Source of the DNA: Paenibacillus tepidiphilus
GTDB lineage: Bacteria > Bacillota > Bacilli > Paenibacillales > Paenibacillaceae
Length of the DNA: 64,000 nt
Assembly: GCF_008635795.1 (NCBI RefSeq)
Contig: NZ_VWRQ01000002.1
Location: 62,001-126,000, forward strand
Direction of reading: 5' to 3'
Each line of letters starts with the position of its first letter. The stretch's first letter is position 1. A model generated the notes under the pieces. It worked only from the letters and a program-made list of their open reading frames with translations, ran no database searches and was not told the DNA's origin. The translations under genes were made by a program, and so were the position numbers. Of the stretch, positions 49,717-59,692 are shown piece by piece.

Positions 49717-51227
49717 CTACTCCTGCCGGTCCAGAGCCCGCTTCCGGAACTCGCGCGGCGATTCTCCAGTCATCTGCTTGAAGACAACCGTGAAATAGCT
49801 GGAATTATCGAAGCCGACCTCTCCGGCAATCTCCGTCATCCGCAGGCGGCTGCGCTGCAGCAGCAGCTTGGCTTCCTCGATCCGCAGTTGGGCGACGTAA
49901 TTGGTAAGGCCGGTGCCGGTCTCTTTTTTGAACAAATTACTGAGATAGTTGGGCGTAACATGCACGTGCGCAGCTACGGTCTGCAGCGAACAGTCCTCCT
50001 GGTAATGGCTGTCAATGTATTGCTTCGCCTGGAGCACGGCATTGTCCTGTCCCCGGTTCAGCCAGTCAGCGAAAATGCCCGTAAACTCTTTGCATTTATC
50101 TCTGGCCCAGGACACCAGCTCCTGCACCGTCCGAAACTTGAGGATACGGGAGGGATTCAGCTCCTCGCTCGCCATAGCCGCTTTGATATGCTTGAAATCA
50201 GTCAGCAGAATACTGGAAAACACAGTGATCAGGGTATAGATTCTTGTTTTGCAGGCCTGAAGTCCGGCCACAGCCGCCTCATTCACATAGTCCTCCAGCC
50301 TGCGCTCCGCCGCCGGCAAATCACTGGTGACAAGCAGCGCCAGCAGCTCCTCCTTAAGCAGGGCGAAGCCGTCTACGGTTGCCACATCCGCCACTCTGCC
50401 GTTTCCTTCTCCTGAATGAATTCCGAATTGCTTCGCGAGATCGGCAAACTGCTGCACCACACCCAGCTCCAGCCAGCTTGTCTTTAGCTCAATGAAGCGG
50501 CGTAATGCCTCCTGCACGTCTGTACGGTAGGTCTCAGCCATGGAGCGGGGCTTCAGCAGAAATGCAAAGGCATCCTTACGCAACGGAAAATATAGCCCTT
50601 CAACAGGATATCGCTGCAGCAGCTCCTGCAAAATATTCGTTACCGCGTAATGGAGAAGGTCGATATCGCCCGGAGTGTATTGTTTGCCCGGCAGCTCATA
50701 GCCGTGAACCTGCAGGATACAGAAATCAGCTTCCTGCCATTGCCGTTCCCAGCTCTCCCGGAGGGTCCGTTCGCAGGGCAGCCCGAATAACGCAGCCCGG
50801 AACAGCCCGGTCTGCTCTTCCTGCCTGGCGAACCTTGATTTCAGCTGTTTCAGCCTCAGCTCCTCATAGGCCTTACGGAAGACGCGGTAAGCTTCATCCA
50901 GCGAGAAGGGCTTCAGCAGAAATTCCACCGCCCCGTAGCGCAGCGCACGCCGGGCATACTCGAAATCCCGGTAGCCGGTCAGAATGATCACCTTGATGTC
51001 CGGATGATAGCGGGACAGCCATTCCATGAACTGCAGCCCGTCCATCACCGGCATATTGATATCGGTGATGATCAGGTCCGGCTTGTACAGCTCTACCGCC
51101 TGCATGGCCTCCTCCCCGTCAGAGGCTTCACCGACCACCTCCCAGCCAAGCTGGTTGCCGGTAATTAATTGCACCAGGCCCTCACGGAACCAGTTTCATC
51201 GTCTACGACAAGCAATTTTCCAATCAA
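49717..51227 (-). pseudogene. YesN-type response regulator with one-base frameshift in the receiver domain
   Basis: A YesN regulator of about 503 residues if intact. The receiver has IITDINMPVMDGLQF and the C-terminal AraC double helix-turn-helix has CSLQTVAAHVHVTPNYLSNLF and MTEIAGEVGFDNSSYFTVVF. The long frame begins only at GTG 51174, missing the receiver N-terminus. Just upstream, in another frame, TTG at 51227 begins IGKLLVVDDET and shares a TTGA overlap with the stop of the YesM gene. One base missing near 51192 would join them into DDETWFREGLVQLITG. The acidic pair needed for Mg2+ binding lies before the break. So it is disrupted, a sequencing error, or rescued by frameshifting or re-initiation at GTG 51174. 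Confidence 0.85.
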
Positions 51228-53038
51228 TTCTCTTCACTCTCCTGCAGCCGGTAAGGCAATGTCAACCGCACCAGCGTTCCTTCGCCGGGCACCGACTCAA
51301 ATTCAACTCCGTACGGAGCGCCGTAGGCGAGCTCGATCCGCCGGATAACGCTTCCCGTTCCTATACGCTTCCGTTTATCGTGAACCTGCTCTTGCGGCGG
51401 GTGCAGAATACGGTCAACCGTTTCCGGGGGCATTCCGCTGCCGTTATCGCTGATCTCCAGTACAAGCATCGGCTCGGCGCCTTCTCCGCCAGCCTGAGCA
51501 CGGCCGGTAATCAGCAGACGGCGGCCGGTCTTCAGGTTGCGGAAGGCATGAACGAACGCATTCTCGACAATCGGCTGCAGCAGCAGCCGGAACATGCGGC
51601 AATCCATCAGCTCTTCCGGAACCGCAATTTCGGCGGTGAGCGAATCCGGAGACCGTTCCTTCTGGATGTCCAGATAGTTGTTGATTTGCCGGAGCTCATC
51701 CCGCAGCGTCGTCATTTGCTGAACCGGCTCCAGGGTATATTGCAGCATCTCCGAGAGACTGTTAATCAGGCGGGCGGACCGCTCATCTCCGAGCCTGTAG
51801 AATTTCCAGAAGAACATGCCCAGCGTATTATACAGAAAATGCGGGTTCAGCTGAGCCTGAATCGCCTTTAACTCAGCCTCCTTCTCATTAATCCTCCGTT
51901 CATAAATTTCATAAATCAAATTCTCGATATGGGCGGTCATATTGTTGAAGCTCTCACCCAAATACCCCAGCTCATCCCGGCTGCGGATTTCAATCCGGGT
52001 ATCGAACCTGCCCTCCCGTACATGCCGCATGCCCCGCACCAGACTGCCCATCGGACGGAGCAGCATGCGGCTGATCACTGTAATAATGATGCAGAGGCTG
52101 ACCAGACTGGCCAGGGCCGAAGCTACCGCCACCTGCAGAATCACCCGGCTGCCGTTCTGAATTTGCGCCAGCGATACCCGGCTCACCAGCGTAAAGCCGA
52201 CCTTCTCCGAGGCTTGTCTCGTATACATGTAGGAGACGCCATGTTCCTTGCGCACCATGTTCCCCTCCGCCGGCATATCGGTCAGCAGCGGCACCTCCGG
52301 GGTGTCTGAACCATTCAAGGAATAGACCAGCTTTCCTTCCCCGTCGAATAAATACGCTTCGGTATCCTCATGAATGCGCAGGTCCTTCATATGGGATTCA
52401 AACAACGAATTGTTGAACAGGATCAGCATGATCCCGTAGGTGTCCAGCTCTATCGTACGCATCAGCCGGCCGGCCAGCACCACGTTGGCATTGGCGGTAT
52501 TCGCCGGCAGGAAATCGCTTTCAATAGCGCGGCTCCATACGTACTCTCCGCCGGTCAGCGCAAGCCTTGACATCATATCGTCCATAAATGCGTCTGTAAA
52601 ATTATTGAACCGGCCTGAGAACGAACCCAGGTTCAGAATATTCCCCTTCAGGTCATAAATACGGATTCCCATAATTTCCGGCGCATCCAGCCGGACTTGA
52701 TAGATCTCCTTGTCGAGCATCTGTTCAAGCTTCATCCGTTCATAGGAGCCGGACCCTTCACTCTGCTCCATGACCGCCTGGCTGACCGACGGATTCAAGG
52801 TGATATAATCGGTGACCCGGTACATATCATTGACTCTGGAATCCAGCTGGGCCAGAATTTGCTCCGTGGTCATATAATACTGGCGGCTGATCTCTTCGTT
52901 GAACAGCGACAAATGGATGCGGTACGTAATGATGCCCGTAATGCTGGAAATCAGAATATTGGCAGCCGATAGGGCAATAATCAGCTTCGTGCTGAATTTG
53001 AAGGTTCTCCCGAACGCCTGCCGCCTGTTGTTCGCCAT
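51224..53038 (-). CDS. YesM-type sensor histidine kinase
   Basis: A sensor kinase of 604 residues. TM1 is at about 18-40 (LIIALSAANILISSITGIITY), with an extracellular dCache-like sensor to about 290, TM2 about 295-320 and HAMP about 320-370. The His_kinase domain has the acceptor His at about residue 400 in AQLNPHFLYNTLGMFFW, and the HATPase has LLQPIVENAFVHAF and DNGSGM. GAAGGAGGAG precedes ATG. A likely promoter is at 53106-53133. The stop overlaps the start of the YesN gene by four bases. Confidence 0.92.
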   Translation of the reverse strand: MANNRRQAFGRTFKFSTKLIIALSAANILISSITGIITYRIHLSLFNEEISRQYYMTTEQILAQLDSRVNDMYRVTDYITLNPSVSQAVMEQSEGSGSYERMKLEQMLDKEIYQVRLDAPEIMGIRIYDLKGNILNLGSFSGRFNNFTDAFMDDMMSRLALTGGEYVWSRAIESDFLPANTANANVVLAGRLMRTIELDTYGIMLILFNNSLFESHMKDLRIHEDTEAYLFDGEGKLVYSLNGSDTPEVPLLTDMPAEGNMVRKEHGVSYMYTRQASEKVGFTLVSRVSLAQIQNGSRVILQVAVASALASLVSLCIIITVISRMLLRPMGSLVRGMRHVREGRFDTRIEIRSRDELGYLGESFNNMTAHIENLIYEIYERRINEKEAELKAIQAQLNPHFLYNTLGMFFWKFYRLGDERSARLINSLSEMLQYTLEPVQQMTTLRDELRQINNYLDIQKERSPDSLTAEIAVPEELMDCRMFRLLLQPIVENAFVHAFRNLKTGRRLLITGRAQAGGEGAEPMLVLEISDNGSGMPPETVDRILHPPQEQVHDKRKRIGTGSVIRRIELAYGAPYGVEFESVPGEGTLVRLTLPYRLQESEEN

Positions 53039-53105
53039 TGCTCCTCCTTCGGCTCAATCCACTCTATGGTCTTCTACAATCCATTCCGACATGATTTATC
53101 TATAC

Positions 53106-53133
53106 ATTCTATGGTTTATCAACTGAAAGTCAA
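53106..53133 (-). promoter_or_regulatory. promoter of the YesM/YesN pair
   Basis: On the minus strand TTGACT (53128-53133) and TAGAAT (53106-53111) are 16 bases apart, between the galactanase terminator and the kinase start at 53038. Confidence 0.55.
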
Positions 53134-53151
53134 TATTCGTCTGCGGCAAAA

Positions 53152-53173
53152 GCGCCGGAAATATTTCCGGCGC
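53152..53173 (-). terminator. terminator of the galactanase gene
   Basis: A perfect 22-base palindrome GCGCCGGAAATATTTCCGGC and onward, with TTTT on the minus strand, 25 bases after the GH53 stop. Confidence 0.8.
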
Positions 53174-53197
53174 CTCCTATTGAGCTCTTCTATTACC

Positions 53198-56100
53198 TTA
53201 CTTGATAGCGTTGTATAACATCTGAGCTGCTTGCGCCCGGGTAGCATCGGCCTTAGGGTCCAGACGGTTGCTGTCTCCCGCGATGAGGCCTGCCTCCACC
53301 AATGATTTCAGCGCCTCTTTGGCATAACCGGATACAGCGGCTGCATCGACAAAGCTGTCATAGCTCTTTCCGTTTATACCACCAGGCAGTTCGCCCAGGT
53401 GCTTCAGGGCGTTGTAGAACATAACGGACATATCCTGGCGGCTGATGACTGCCTCCGGCTTAAATTGATTGTCTCCTGTACCGGATACCAATCCCAATTT
53501 GCGCGCGGTGCCCACATAGCCGGAGTAATACCTGTTCCCGGCATCTGCGAAATTGCCGGTGATGGCGGCATCCGCTTCGATTCCATAAGCTTTCATGATC
53601 ATCATCAGGAAATCAGCCCGCGTTACCTTGTTCTCCGGTGCAAAGGCGTTTCCTCCTACACCGTTCACAATCTCTCTTGCCGCCAGATAACCAACCGCCC
53701 CGTTAGACCAATGCCCGGAGCCGACATCAGAGAAGTTCACTTCGTTGTATCCTGCCGCATAGCGGGAAAGATGGGTGGTCTGAAGGTTTACCGTTCCTGC
53801 GGAAGCATCATAACCTCCCCGGACGGCCTTCAGGCTGCCGGTCTGGTCGATATAGTAGGCGACAATGGCATTCACCTGTTGACCCGGCTTAGGAACATAC
53901 GGCAGGCTGATCTTGATTGTCCCCCCGTTAAATTCGGTCATTTCAGCGGTGCCTGATGTAACCGAAACGTCAACTACAGGCCCGTCCCCGATTCTGCTCC
54001 GGACCGTCTCCGGGAAGCCGGAGCCGGCAAGCTTCGTGATGCTGATCTCGCTATCCGCTGCCGCACGGTTCATGGCAGCTACCGATTGATGATCAAAGGT
54101 GACGGAGACAATGCCTGTGTTCACCCTTAAATCCGCTAATGTGCCATCTGTCAGCAGCTTGAGCGCTTCCTTCGGAACAGACAAATGGATAGCCTGTGCA
54201 TTGGCTGCGGCCTCCAGCTTGAGTTCAATGGCCGTCTGCTGCCCGGCCGCTTCGGAGGCTTTAGCCTTCAGCAGCAATCCGCTGTTGACAGCCGTGTCCA
54301 GCTTGGCCGTGGATATACCTGTTCCAGCAGCTGTTGTTGCCTTGACCGGCACGCTGTAGACCGCAGTGTTACCGGTAACAGTAACGACAGGCTCTCCCGC
54401 CGGAGTACTGCTGCCTCCGGTTGCGTTACCGGAAGAAGGATTTCCTGTCTCCCCGCTGGATGGCGGCACCTGCGTTTCTGGCTGTGGCTGTGGCTGTGGC
54501 TCTGGTTCTGGTTGTGGCTGCGGCTGCGGCTGTGGCTCTGGCTGTGGCTCTGGTTCTGGCTGCGGCTCTGGCTGCGTGCCCGGCTCTTCACCGGTCTTCA
54601 CCAGCACGAAGTCGTCATAAGAGCCCCAGTTCTTGGCTTTGGCGTCCAGTGACACCCCTATCTTCAGCGTCCCGTCAGTAACCTTAATCTGTTCAATGGT
54701 TGCCTGATTCCACACATTCCAGCCCTTATTCGTGAAGCTGGCCGTTAATGGCGTCTGATCGCCGGCAGCGGCGAACAGCTGATTCTTCACTTCATCTCCG
54801 GCGCCCTGCGACCAGGCCGTCAGCGTGTAGGTTCCACTCTCCAGGCCGGTAAGCTCCTGATAAGCCTCAAAGGTATAGGCCGTCTCCTTCCAGAATCCAA
54901 GCGATCTGCTTCCGGTGTAGGCGGAGCCCTCCGTCAATGCCGTTGCGTCAGGAAGGGTCCAGCCTTCCGGAGTACCGTCTTCCTTGACATTCTCAAAGCT
55001 TGAGTTGATGACAGGATTCGAATCCACTGTGAAGTGAATCGTATACGTTCTTGTCCCGTCACCCGTTACAACCACCTTGGCAACGCCAGGCAATGCGGTC
55101 GCCTGGGAAATCTCGGCGGTTCCTCCGGTCTCGGTTGTCGCCGCTATTAACGGCAGCGTATCCGTACCATAAGGCAGAACTACGTGATAGTCCTGAATCT
55201 TGGCATCGAAGCCGGGAACCGTTACGCCATCGACCGTCAAATCTTTCAGTTGGGTATTGTCTATTTTCTTCAGCTCGAAGTGGTCAAGGTTGCCCCACTC
55301 CCCGTCCCCCAGTTTATAACGTGCGCCTATCGTCAGTGTTCCATCTGTGACTTCTATATCATGGATCGCCGGATTACTCCACTCTCTCCAGCCGGTATTG
55401 GTGAAGCTCTGCGCTGCATCGCCGGCGAAGATCTCCGAGACTTCTTCACCGCCGCCGCCCGAAACCCAGGCCGACAACGAATAAGCTCCGCTTTCCAGTC
55501 CCGTGATGGTCTGGGAAACCGTGAATTCGGCAGGAGACGGACTGTAATAGTGCAGTGCCGACGAGCCGGAGTACATGTCATTTTCGATCGTGACTGCGCT
55601 TTCATCTCCTGTAAGGGTCCATGAATTCAACCCGTCCTCAAACCCGGGGTTCTGGACCAGATTGCTGCTTGGGATAACAGTGACTTCGCTCGCGGCCGTA
55701 AATCCGCCATCATAGGTAACCGCCGTTACCGTTGCACTACCCGCAGAGATCCCGGAAATGGTGCCCTTGTACAGGTCCACTTTGACCACATCCGGATTGG
55801 AGCTTGTAAATTTTACTCCCTTGTAGGTTGCATTCGAAGGAGTGAAGACAGCGTTCAATTGGTCATTCCCGCCTACTTCAATCGTAGTCTGAGCCTTATC
55901 CAGCGTTACCGATTCCACCGGATAGCGGTTGATTTGGGCTGCACCGTCAATGAATGCATCCATTGCAATCGTCGGTGAACCGTCTCTGTTCCATGCGGAT
56001 AACGGGTAGTCGAACAAGATCCCCGTAGGTTCCCAGTAGAATATACCGGTTCCCTTGTTGTTTGGAACATTATGCAAATTCTCTTGCACGGCTACAAGCA

Positions 56101-56986
56101 TGTTGTATACGCTGTCGACATCCTCGGAGACGTTCCCTCCGACTTCAACAATCATAACTTCCTTGCCGTATTTTTGCTCAAGATTATTCATATTCTCGCT
56201 TAATTCATTAATTGAAGTTGTAAATATTGCGTCAGGATAATAAGACAACCCGATGATATCGTAATCGCTGTCCTGAAGACCGGCAGCTACCAGGCCGGCA
56301 TAGAAGGGATCAACTCCTGTGTCGGCTCCGTTTGCTCTATGGATAATGACCTTGATATCGGGAAATACCGATTTGGCTGCACTGGATCCTGCCTGAAGCA
56401 ACTGGACCAGATTGGAAATATTGCTGTAGCTCCCCAGCGGATGCAGCATACCGTTATTGATTTCATTTCCGATCTGCACCCACTCCGGAGTAACGCCAGC
56501 TGCTTTAAGCTCATTCATGACCTCGGAGGTATATTCCGATACATGGACCTTGAGCTGCTCCAGATCAGCGTCCGTCCATGCGGCAGGTGTGATCTGCTTT
56601 CCCGGGTCCGCCCAGCTGTCGCTGTAGTGGAAATCAATCATCACCCTGAATCCGAGAGCGCTTACACGTGAAGCCAAAGCAACAACTTCTTCCGTACTGT
56701 TATGTCCGTTGGACGGATCATCCGACGGATTAACCCAGGCTCTGATCCGGATCGAGTCGATTCCATGATCCTTAAGGATCTGCAATAAATCCTGTTCTTG
56801 TCCGTTGTCATTGTAAAATTTATATCCCAGCGCCTCCAGCTGCGGCAGCCAGCTGATATCCGCTCCTTTGGCGAACGATCCGGGAACGGCGGATGCTGCC
56901 GCCTGTGCCGGTGCAAGGGCGGATACCGTGGACAGTAGCATTGCCATGAATAGAATAAGGGCCAGAACTCTTTTCCTGCTTTTCAC
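53198..56986 (-). CDS. SLH-anchored multidomain GH53 endo-beta-1,4-galactanase
   Basis: An exported galactan-degrading enzyme of 1262 residues. It has a signal peptide (VLALILFMAMLLSTVSA). The GH53 TIM barrel is about 36-350, with acid Glu175 (IGNEINNG) and nucleophile Glu281 (MIVEVGGN). A bacterial Ig-like domain (354-436) is followed by a CBM61-like domain (444-574), a cadherin-like domain (577-655) and a second CBM61-like domain (660-797). A Pro/Glu/Gln linker (about 799-840) and an uncharacterised beta domain come next. Three SLH domains (1080-1262) anchor it to cell-wall polysaccharide. GTG at 56986, seven bases after GGGGAGG, is the likely start; earlier frame overlaps a terminator. It lies downstream of a transporter that probably imports the galacto-oligosaccharides released. 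Confidence 0.92.
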   Translation of the reverse strand: MKSRKRVLALILFMAMLLSTVSALAPAQAAASAVPGSFAKGADISWLPQLEALGYKFYNDNGQEQDLLQILKDHGIDSIRIRAWVNPSDDPSNGHNSTEEVVALASRVSALGFRVMIDFHYSDSWADPGKQITPAAWTDADLEQLKVHVSEYTSEVMNELKAAGVTPEWVQIGNEINNGMLHPLGSYSNISNLVQLLQAGSSAAKSVFPDIKVIIHRANGADTGVDPFYAGLVAAGLQDSDYDIIGLSYYPDAIFTTSINELSENMNNLEQKYGKEVMIVEVGGNVSEDVDSVYNMLVAVQENLHNVPNNKGTGIFYWEPTGILFDYPLSAWNRDGSPTIAMDAFIDGAAQINRYPVESVTLDKAQTTIEVGGNDQLNAVFTPSNATYKGVKFTSSNPDVVKVDLYKGTISGISAGSATVTAVTYDGGFTAASEVTVIPSSNLVQNPGFEDGLNSWTLTGDESAVTIENDMYSGSSALHYYSPSPAEFTVSQTITGLESGAYSLSAWVSGGGGEEVSEIFAGDAAQSFTNTGWREWSNPAIHDIEVTDGTLTIGARYKLGDGEWGNLDHFELKKIDNTQLKDLTVDGVTVPGFDAKIQDYHVVLPYGTDTLPLIAATTETGGTAEISQATALPGVAKVVVTGDGTRTYTIHFTVDSNPVINSSFENVKEDGTPEGWTLPDATALTEGSAYTGSRSLGFWKETAYTFEAYQELTGLESGTYTLTAWSQGAGDEVKNQLFAAAGDQTPLTASFTNKGWNVWNQATIEQIKVTDGTLKIGVSLDAKAKNWGSYDDFVLVKTGEEPGTQPEPQPEPEPQPEPQPQPQPQPEPEPQPQPQPETQVPPSSGETGNPSSGNATGGSSTPAGEPVVTVTGNTAVYSVPVKATTAAGTGISTAKLDTAVNSGLLLKAKASEAAGQQTAIELKLEAAANAQAIHLSVPKEALKLLTDGTLADLRVNTGIVSVTFDHQSVAAMNRAAADSEISITKLAGSGFPETVRSRIGDGPVVDVSVTSGTAEMTEFNGGTIKISLPYVPKPGQQVNAIVAYYIDQTGSLKAVRGGYDASAGTVNLQTTHLSRYAAGYNEVNFSDVGSGHWSNGAVGYLAAREIVNGVGGNAFAPENKVTRADFLMMIMKAYGIEADAAITGNFADAGNRYYSGYVGTARKLGLVSGTGDNQFKPEAVISRQDMSVMFYNALKHLGELPGGINGKSYDSFVDAAAVSGYAKEALKSLVEAGLIAGDSNRLDPKADATRAQAAQMLYNAIK
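54472..54590. repeat. low-complexity repeat encoding the linker
   Basis: Hexamer-like GGCTGT/GGCTCT/GGTTCT units in the plus strand encode the Pro-Glu-Pro-Gln linker of the GH53 protein. Slippage here could change linker length in multiples of two residues without breaking the frame. Confidence 0.7.
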
Positions 56987-57048
56987 ATTAGGACCTCCCC
57001 GAGGAATGTTGTAAACACTGGAGCCACTTACCTGCTTGTATAGTAAAG

Positions 57049-57077
57049 GCTGCTCCAAAGCTATACTTTGGAGCAGC
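57049..57077 (-). terminator. terminator between the SBP and galactanase genes
   Basis: Perfect arms GCTGCTCCAAAG (57049-57060) and CTTTGGAGCAGC (57066-57077) lie 15 bases after the SBP stop. A CTTTACT tract follows on the minus strand. Its position argues against galactanase starts upstream of 57049. Confidence 0.7.
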
Positions 57078-57091
57078 CCGGAAGCATGACT

Positions 57092-58678
57092 CTATTGCTG
57101 CTGAGCCGCCAGGAAGGCGTCAACCTGGGACTGCATTTCGGCTTGAACCTTGTCGATGCCGGCCGATTTCAGCTGCTTGATCAGATCGGCCTGGCCTTTC
57201 TCCAGATCATCAATCAGACCGTATTCCAGCGGAATGGCATAACGCAGCATCACGTTGCCGATATTGGCCACTTCGTTCTTCACATTCGCCGTATCAAAGA
57301 CGAAGGTTTCCAGCGGGAAGTGGTACACATTGGCCTGCCAGTCGTTGAACATGTCGTCGGCTTCCTTCGGATACGCTGCATCCTGACGGTTCAGCGGGGA
57401 GTTCCAGCCCCAGTTCGAGAACCCGGTGTAGTTGGCAGCTGCAGGACCGGCAGTGTACTTGTCGTCACCCTCCGGATTGTAGTGGGTTCCGGCAATGCCA
57501 TACATGGTCAGGTCGTGAATTTCCTTGTCGTTCTGCAGCAGGTCAATCAGCATCAGCGCACGCTCCGGATTTTTGGAGGTGGCATGGATGGACATACCGT
57601 TCTGGGTTGCAATAGCGGCGATCTTCTTCTTGTCCGGAGTAAGATCGGCAATGCCAAGCTCTACTTCCGGCTTATCGCGGCGCATTTCGGCCAGGTTGGC
57701 GGCTACCGTCCCCAGATTGTGTGCATAGGACGATACCTTTCCGGCTTTGATATCCTGCCATACATCATTTTTGTTGCTGACTACGTTTTTGGACCAGGCT
57801 CCGTTATCGGCCAAATCCTTGTAGTATTTCAGCAGCTCGGTGAATTCAGGCGTGTCATAGATGTTGAAGATTTGGCCCGAAGCATCATCCAGCTTGTAGG
57901 CCAGCGGCAGCAGGTTGGCGTCTACCAGGTTGAAATTGTTGTTCTGCTCCAGCAGAGTCTGGTCCAGTTCATGGAATTTCCAGCCGTCGGCTGGCTTTGC
58001 TCCGAAGGCATTGATTCCGGTTTCTTCCTTAGCAACCGTTTTCAAGTAATCGGCATAAGTTTCAGGACTGTTGATTTCCGGCAGATTGTACTTCTTGCGC
58101 AGATCCTCACGGTACAGTACAACCTTATCGGTTACCTCAACGTTATTGTTTGGAACCATAAAGATCTTGCCGTCCACCTTGGCCTGATCCCAGTTTACCT
58201 TAGGCATGTTCTCCCAGGTTTGCGGCATATACTTGGACAGCATATCCTCGGTCAATTCCAGGAAGCCGCCTTTCAGAGCCTGGTCATTATAGAACGCCCA
58301 GTTCGCAGTATACACCAGGTCGAAATCCTCATTGGCGGCAAATTTCAGCGGATACTTCTGTGTCCAGTCCGCCCAGTCCAGGAATTCCGTCTCTACAGTA
58401 GCGTTGATCTTCTCTTTCAGGATGGTGTTCAGCTCGCCGAATACCTTGTCGTAGTCGCCGGGCTGGCCGCCGACCAGGATCATCTTGAGCTTCACTTCCT
58501 TGGACGTATCCGGGGCGCCGGAGTTGGCGGCTGCCCCTTCTGTAGCGTTGGCCGGTGCGTTCGTCGCTTCCGAGCCGGTATTGGCGGCATTGTTACCGCC
58601 GCCGCAGGCGCTGAGAATGGAGCCTAACGCCATCATCGTTGCCAGTGTAATGGAGAGTTTCTTTTTCTTAGTCATCAT
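57092..58678 (-). CDS. extracellular solute-binding lipoprotein (DUF3502-type)
   Basis: A sugar-binding lipoprotein of 528 residues. The signal TLATMMALGSILSAC has its lipobox at about Cys25, then a Gly/Asn/Ala-rich linker. Mature motifs include WADWTQKYPLKFAANEDFDLVYTANW and the C-terminal FVFDTANVKNEVANIGNVMLRYAIPLEYG, typical of family 1 SBPs with a C-terminal DUF3502. GGGGGAA precedes two adjacent ATGs. It is the last transporter gene of the upstream module, immediately before the galactanase gene, so galacto-oligosaccharide binding is likely. An antisense 519-codon frame here is a shadow. Confidence 0.9.
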   Translation of the reverse strand: MMTKKKKLSITLATMMALGSILSACGGGNNAANTGSEATNAPANATEGAAANSGAPDTSKEVKLKMILVGGQPGDYDKVFGELNTILKEKINATVETEFLDWADWTQKYPLKFAANEDFDLVYTANWAFYNDQALKGGFLELTEDMLSKYMPQTWENMPKVNWDQAKVDGKIFMVPNNNVEVTDKVVLYREDLRKKYNLPEINSPETYADYLKTVAKEETGINAFGAKPADGWKFHELDQTLLEQNNNFNLVDANLLPLAYKLDDASGQIFNIYDTPEFTELLKYYKDLADNGAWSKNVVSNKNDVWQDIKAGKVSSYAHNLGTVAANLAEMRRDKPEVELGIADLTPDKKKIAAIATQNGMSIHATSKNPERALMLIDLLQNDKEIHDLTMYGIAGTHYNPEGDDKYTAGPAAANYTGFSNWGWNSPLNRQDAAYPKEADDMFNDWQANVYHFPLETFVFDTANVKNEVANIGNVMLRYAIPLEYGLIDDLEKGQADLIKQLKSAGIDKVQAEMQSQVDAFLAAQQQ

Positions 58679-58747
58679 GACCTGTATTCCCCCTGTTGTT
58701 GAATGATTGGTTTGAAAAAATATATTGATAACCGGGTTGCCCCGGAA

Positions 58748-59674
58748 TTATCCCTTGACAGCACCGATGGTGAGGCCTTGCACGAAATACTTCTGGATGA
58801 ACGGATAAGCGAACAGGATCGGCCCTGTAGCGACAATCGTCATCGCCATCTTGAGGCTTTCGGTCGGCAGATCGGAATTTACGACCGCCCCGGAGGCCAT
58901 CATCGCTTTGCGCATACCATCCATGTTGCCCAACATTTTGTACAGATAATACTGGAGCGGCATAAGCTCCGACTTCGAAATATAGAGCAGCGCGTTATAC
59001 CAGTCATTCCAGTAAGCCAGGGCAATGAACAATCCGATGGTAGCCAGTGCCGGCTTGGACAACGGGATAATCAGCTGCAGGAAGATGCGGAAGTCGCCAG
59101 CCCCGTCGATCTTGGCGGATTCCGTGATCGCATCGGGGATACTGCTCATGAACGACTTCATGACGATGATATAGAACACGTTCAGGAGCATCGGCAGAAT
59201 CAGCACCAGCAGCGTATCCTTAAGGTGCAGGAAGTTAATGATCAGCAGATACGAAGGCACTAGTCCGCCGCTGAACAAGGTGGTGAAGAAGAAGTAGAAC
59301 GAGAAGCGGCCGCGCCATTCGAAATCTCTCCGGGACAGCACATACGCCGTCATCGAGGTCAGAAACAATCCAAGCGCCGTGCCGACAACAGTAACCGTAA
59401 TCGTTACGCCATAAGCTCTTAGCATATCAGCAGGATACTTGAACAGCAAGCTGTACGCTTCTGTAGAGAAAGTAGACGGGATCAGTTGGAACCCCTTCTC
59501 TATAATCGAGCTTTCTTCGCTTAGTGAAGCCGAAATCACCAGCAAGAAAGGAATAATACAGAAGATGGCTAGCAGGGTAAGGGTGATATATCCGACAAGG
59601 GATAGCACCAGTTGATCTAAATTGGTACGCTTGCGCGCTTTTGTTGCAGGAATCTTTGCCGTAGTTGAACTCAC
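58748..59674 (-). CDS. carbohydrate ABC transporter permease, LplC (MalG) type
   Basis: A permease of 308 residues with six helices. The EAA loop is ESAKIDGAGDFRIFLQLIIPLSKPAL, and the end is QKYFVQGLTIGAVKG. AAAGGAGG precedes ATG. It follows the LplB gene by 18 bases and precedes the SBP by 69. Part of the upstream module linked to the galactanase. Confidence 0.92.
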   Translation of the reverse strand: MSSTTAKIPATKARKRTNLDQLVLSLVGYITLTLLAIFCIIPFLLVISASLSEESSIIEKGFQLIPSTFSTEAYSLLFKYPADMLRAYGVTITVTVVGTALGLFLTSMTAYVLSRRDFEWRGRFSFYFFFTTLFSGGLVPSYLLIINFLHLKDTLLVLILPMLLNVFYIIVMKSFMSSIPDAITESAKIDGAGDFRIFLQLIIPLSKPALATIGLFIALAYWNDWYNALLYISKSELMPLQYYLYKMLGNMDGMRKAMMASGAVVNSDLPTESLKMAMTIVATGPILFAYPFIQKYFVQGLTIGAVKG

Positions 59675-59692
59675 TTGAGCTACCTCCTTTTT

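Noticed and set aside
54185..54652. Leu/Trp-rich plus-strand frame with repeated WLWLW
   Set aside because: It arises from reading the Pro-Glu-Gln linker repeat of the galactanase in the opposite strand.
57068..58627. 519-codon plus-strand ORF over the galactanase-linked SBP gene
   Set aside because: It is antisense to a well-supported SBP, has no ribosome binding site and no family motif.
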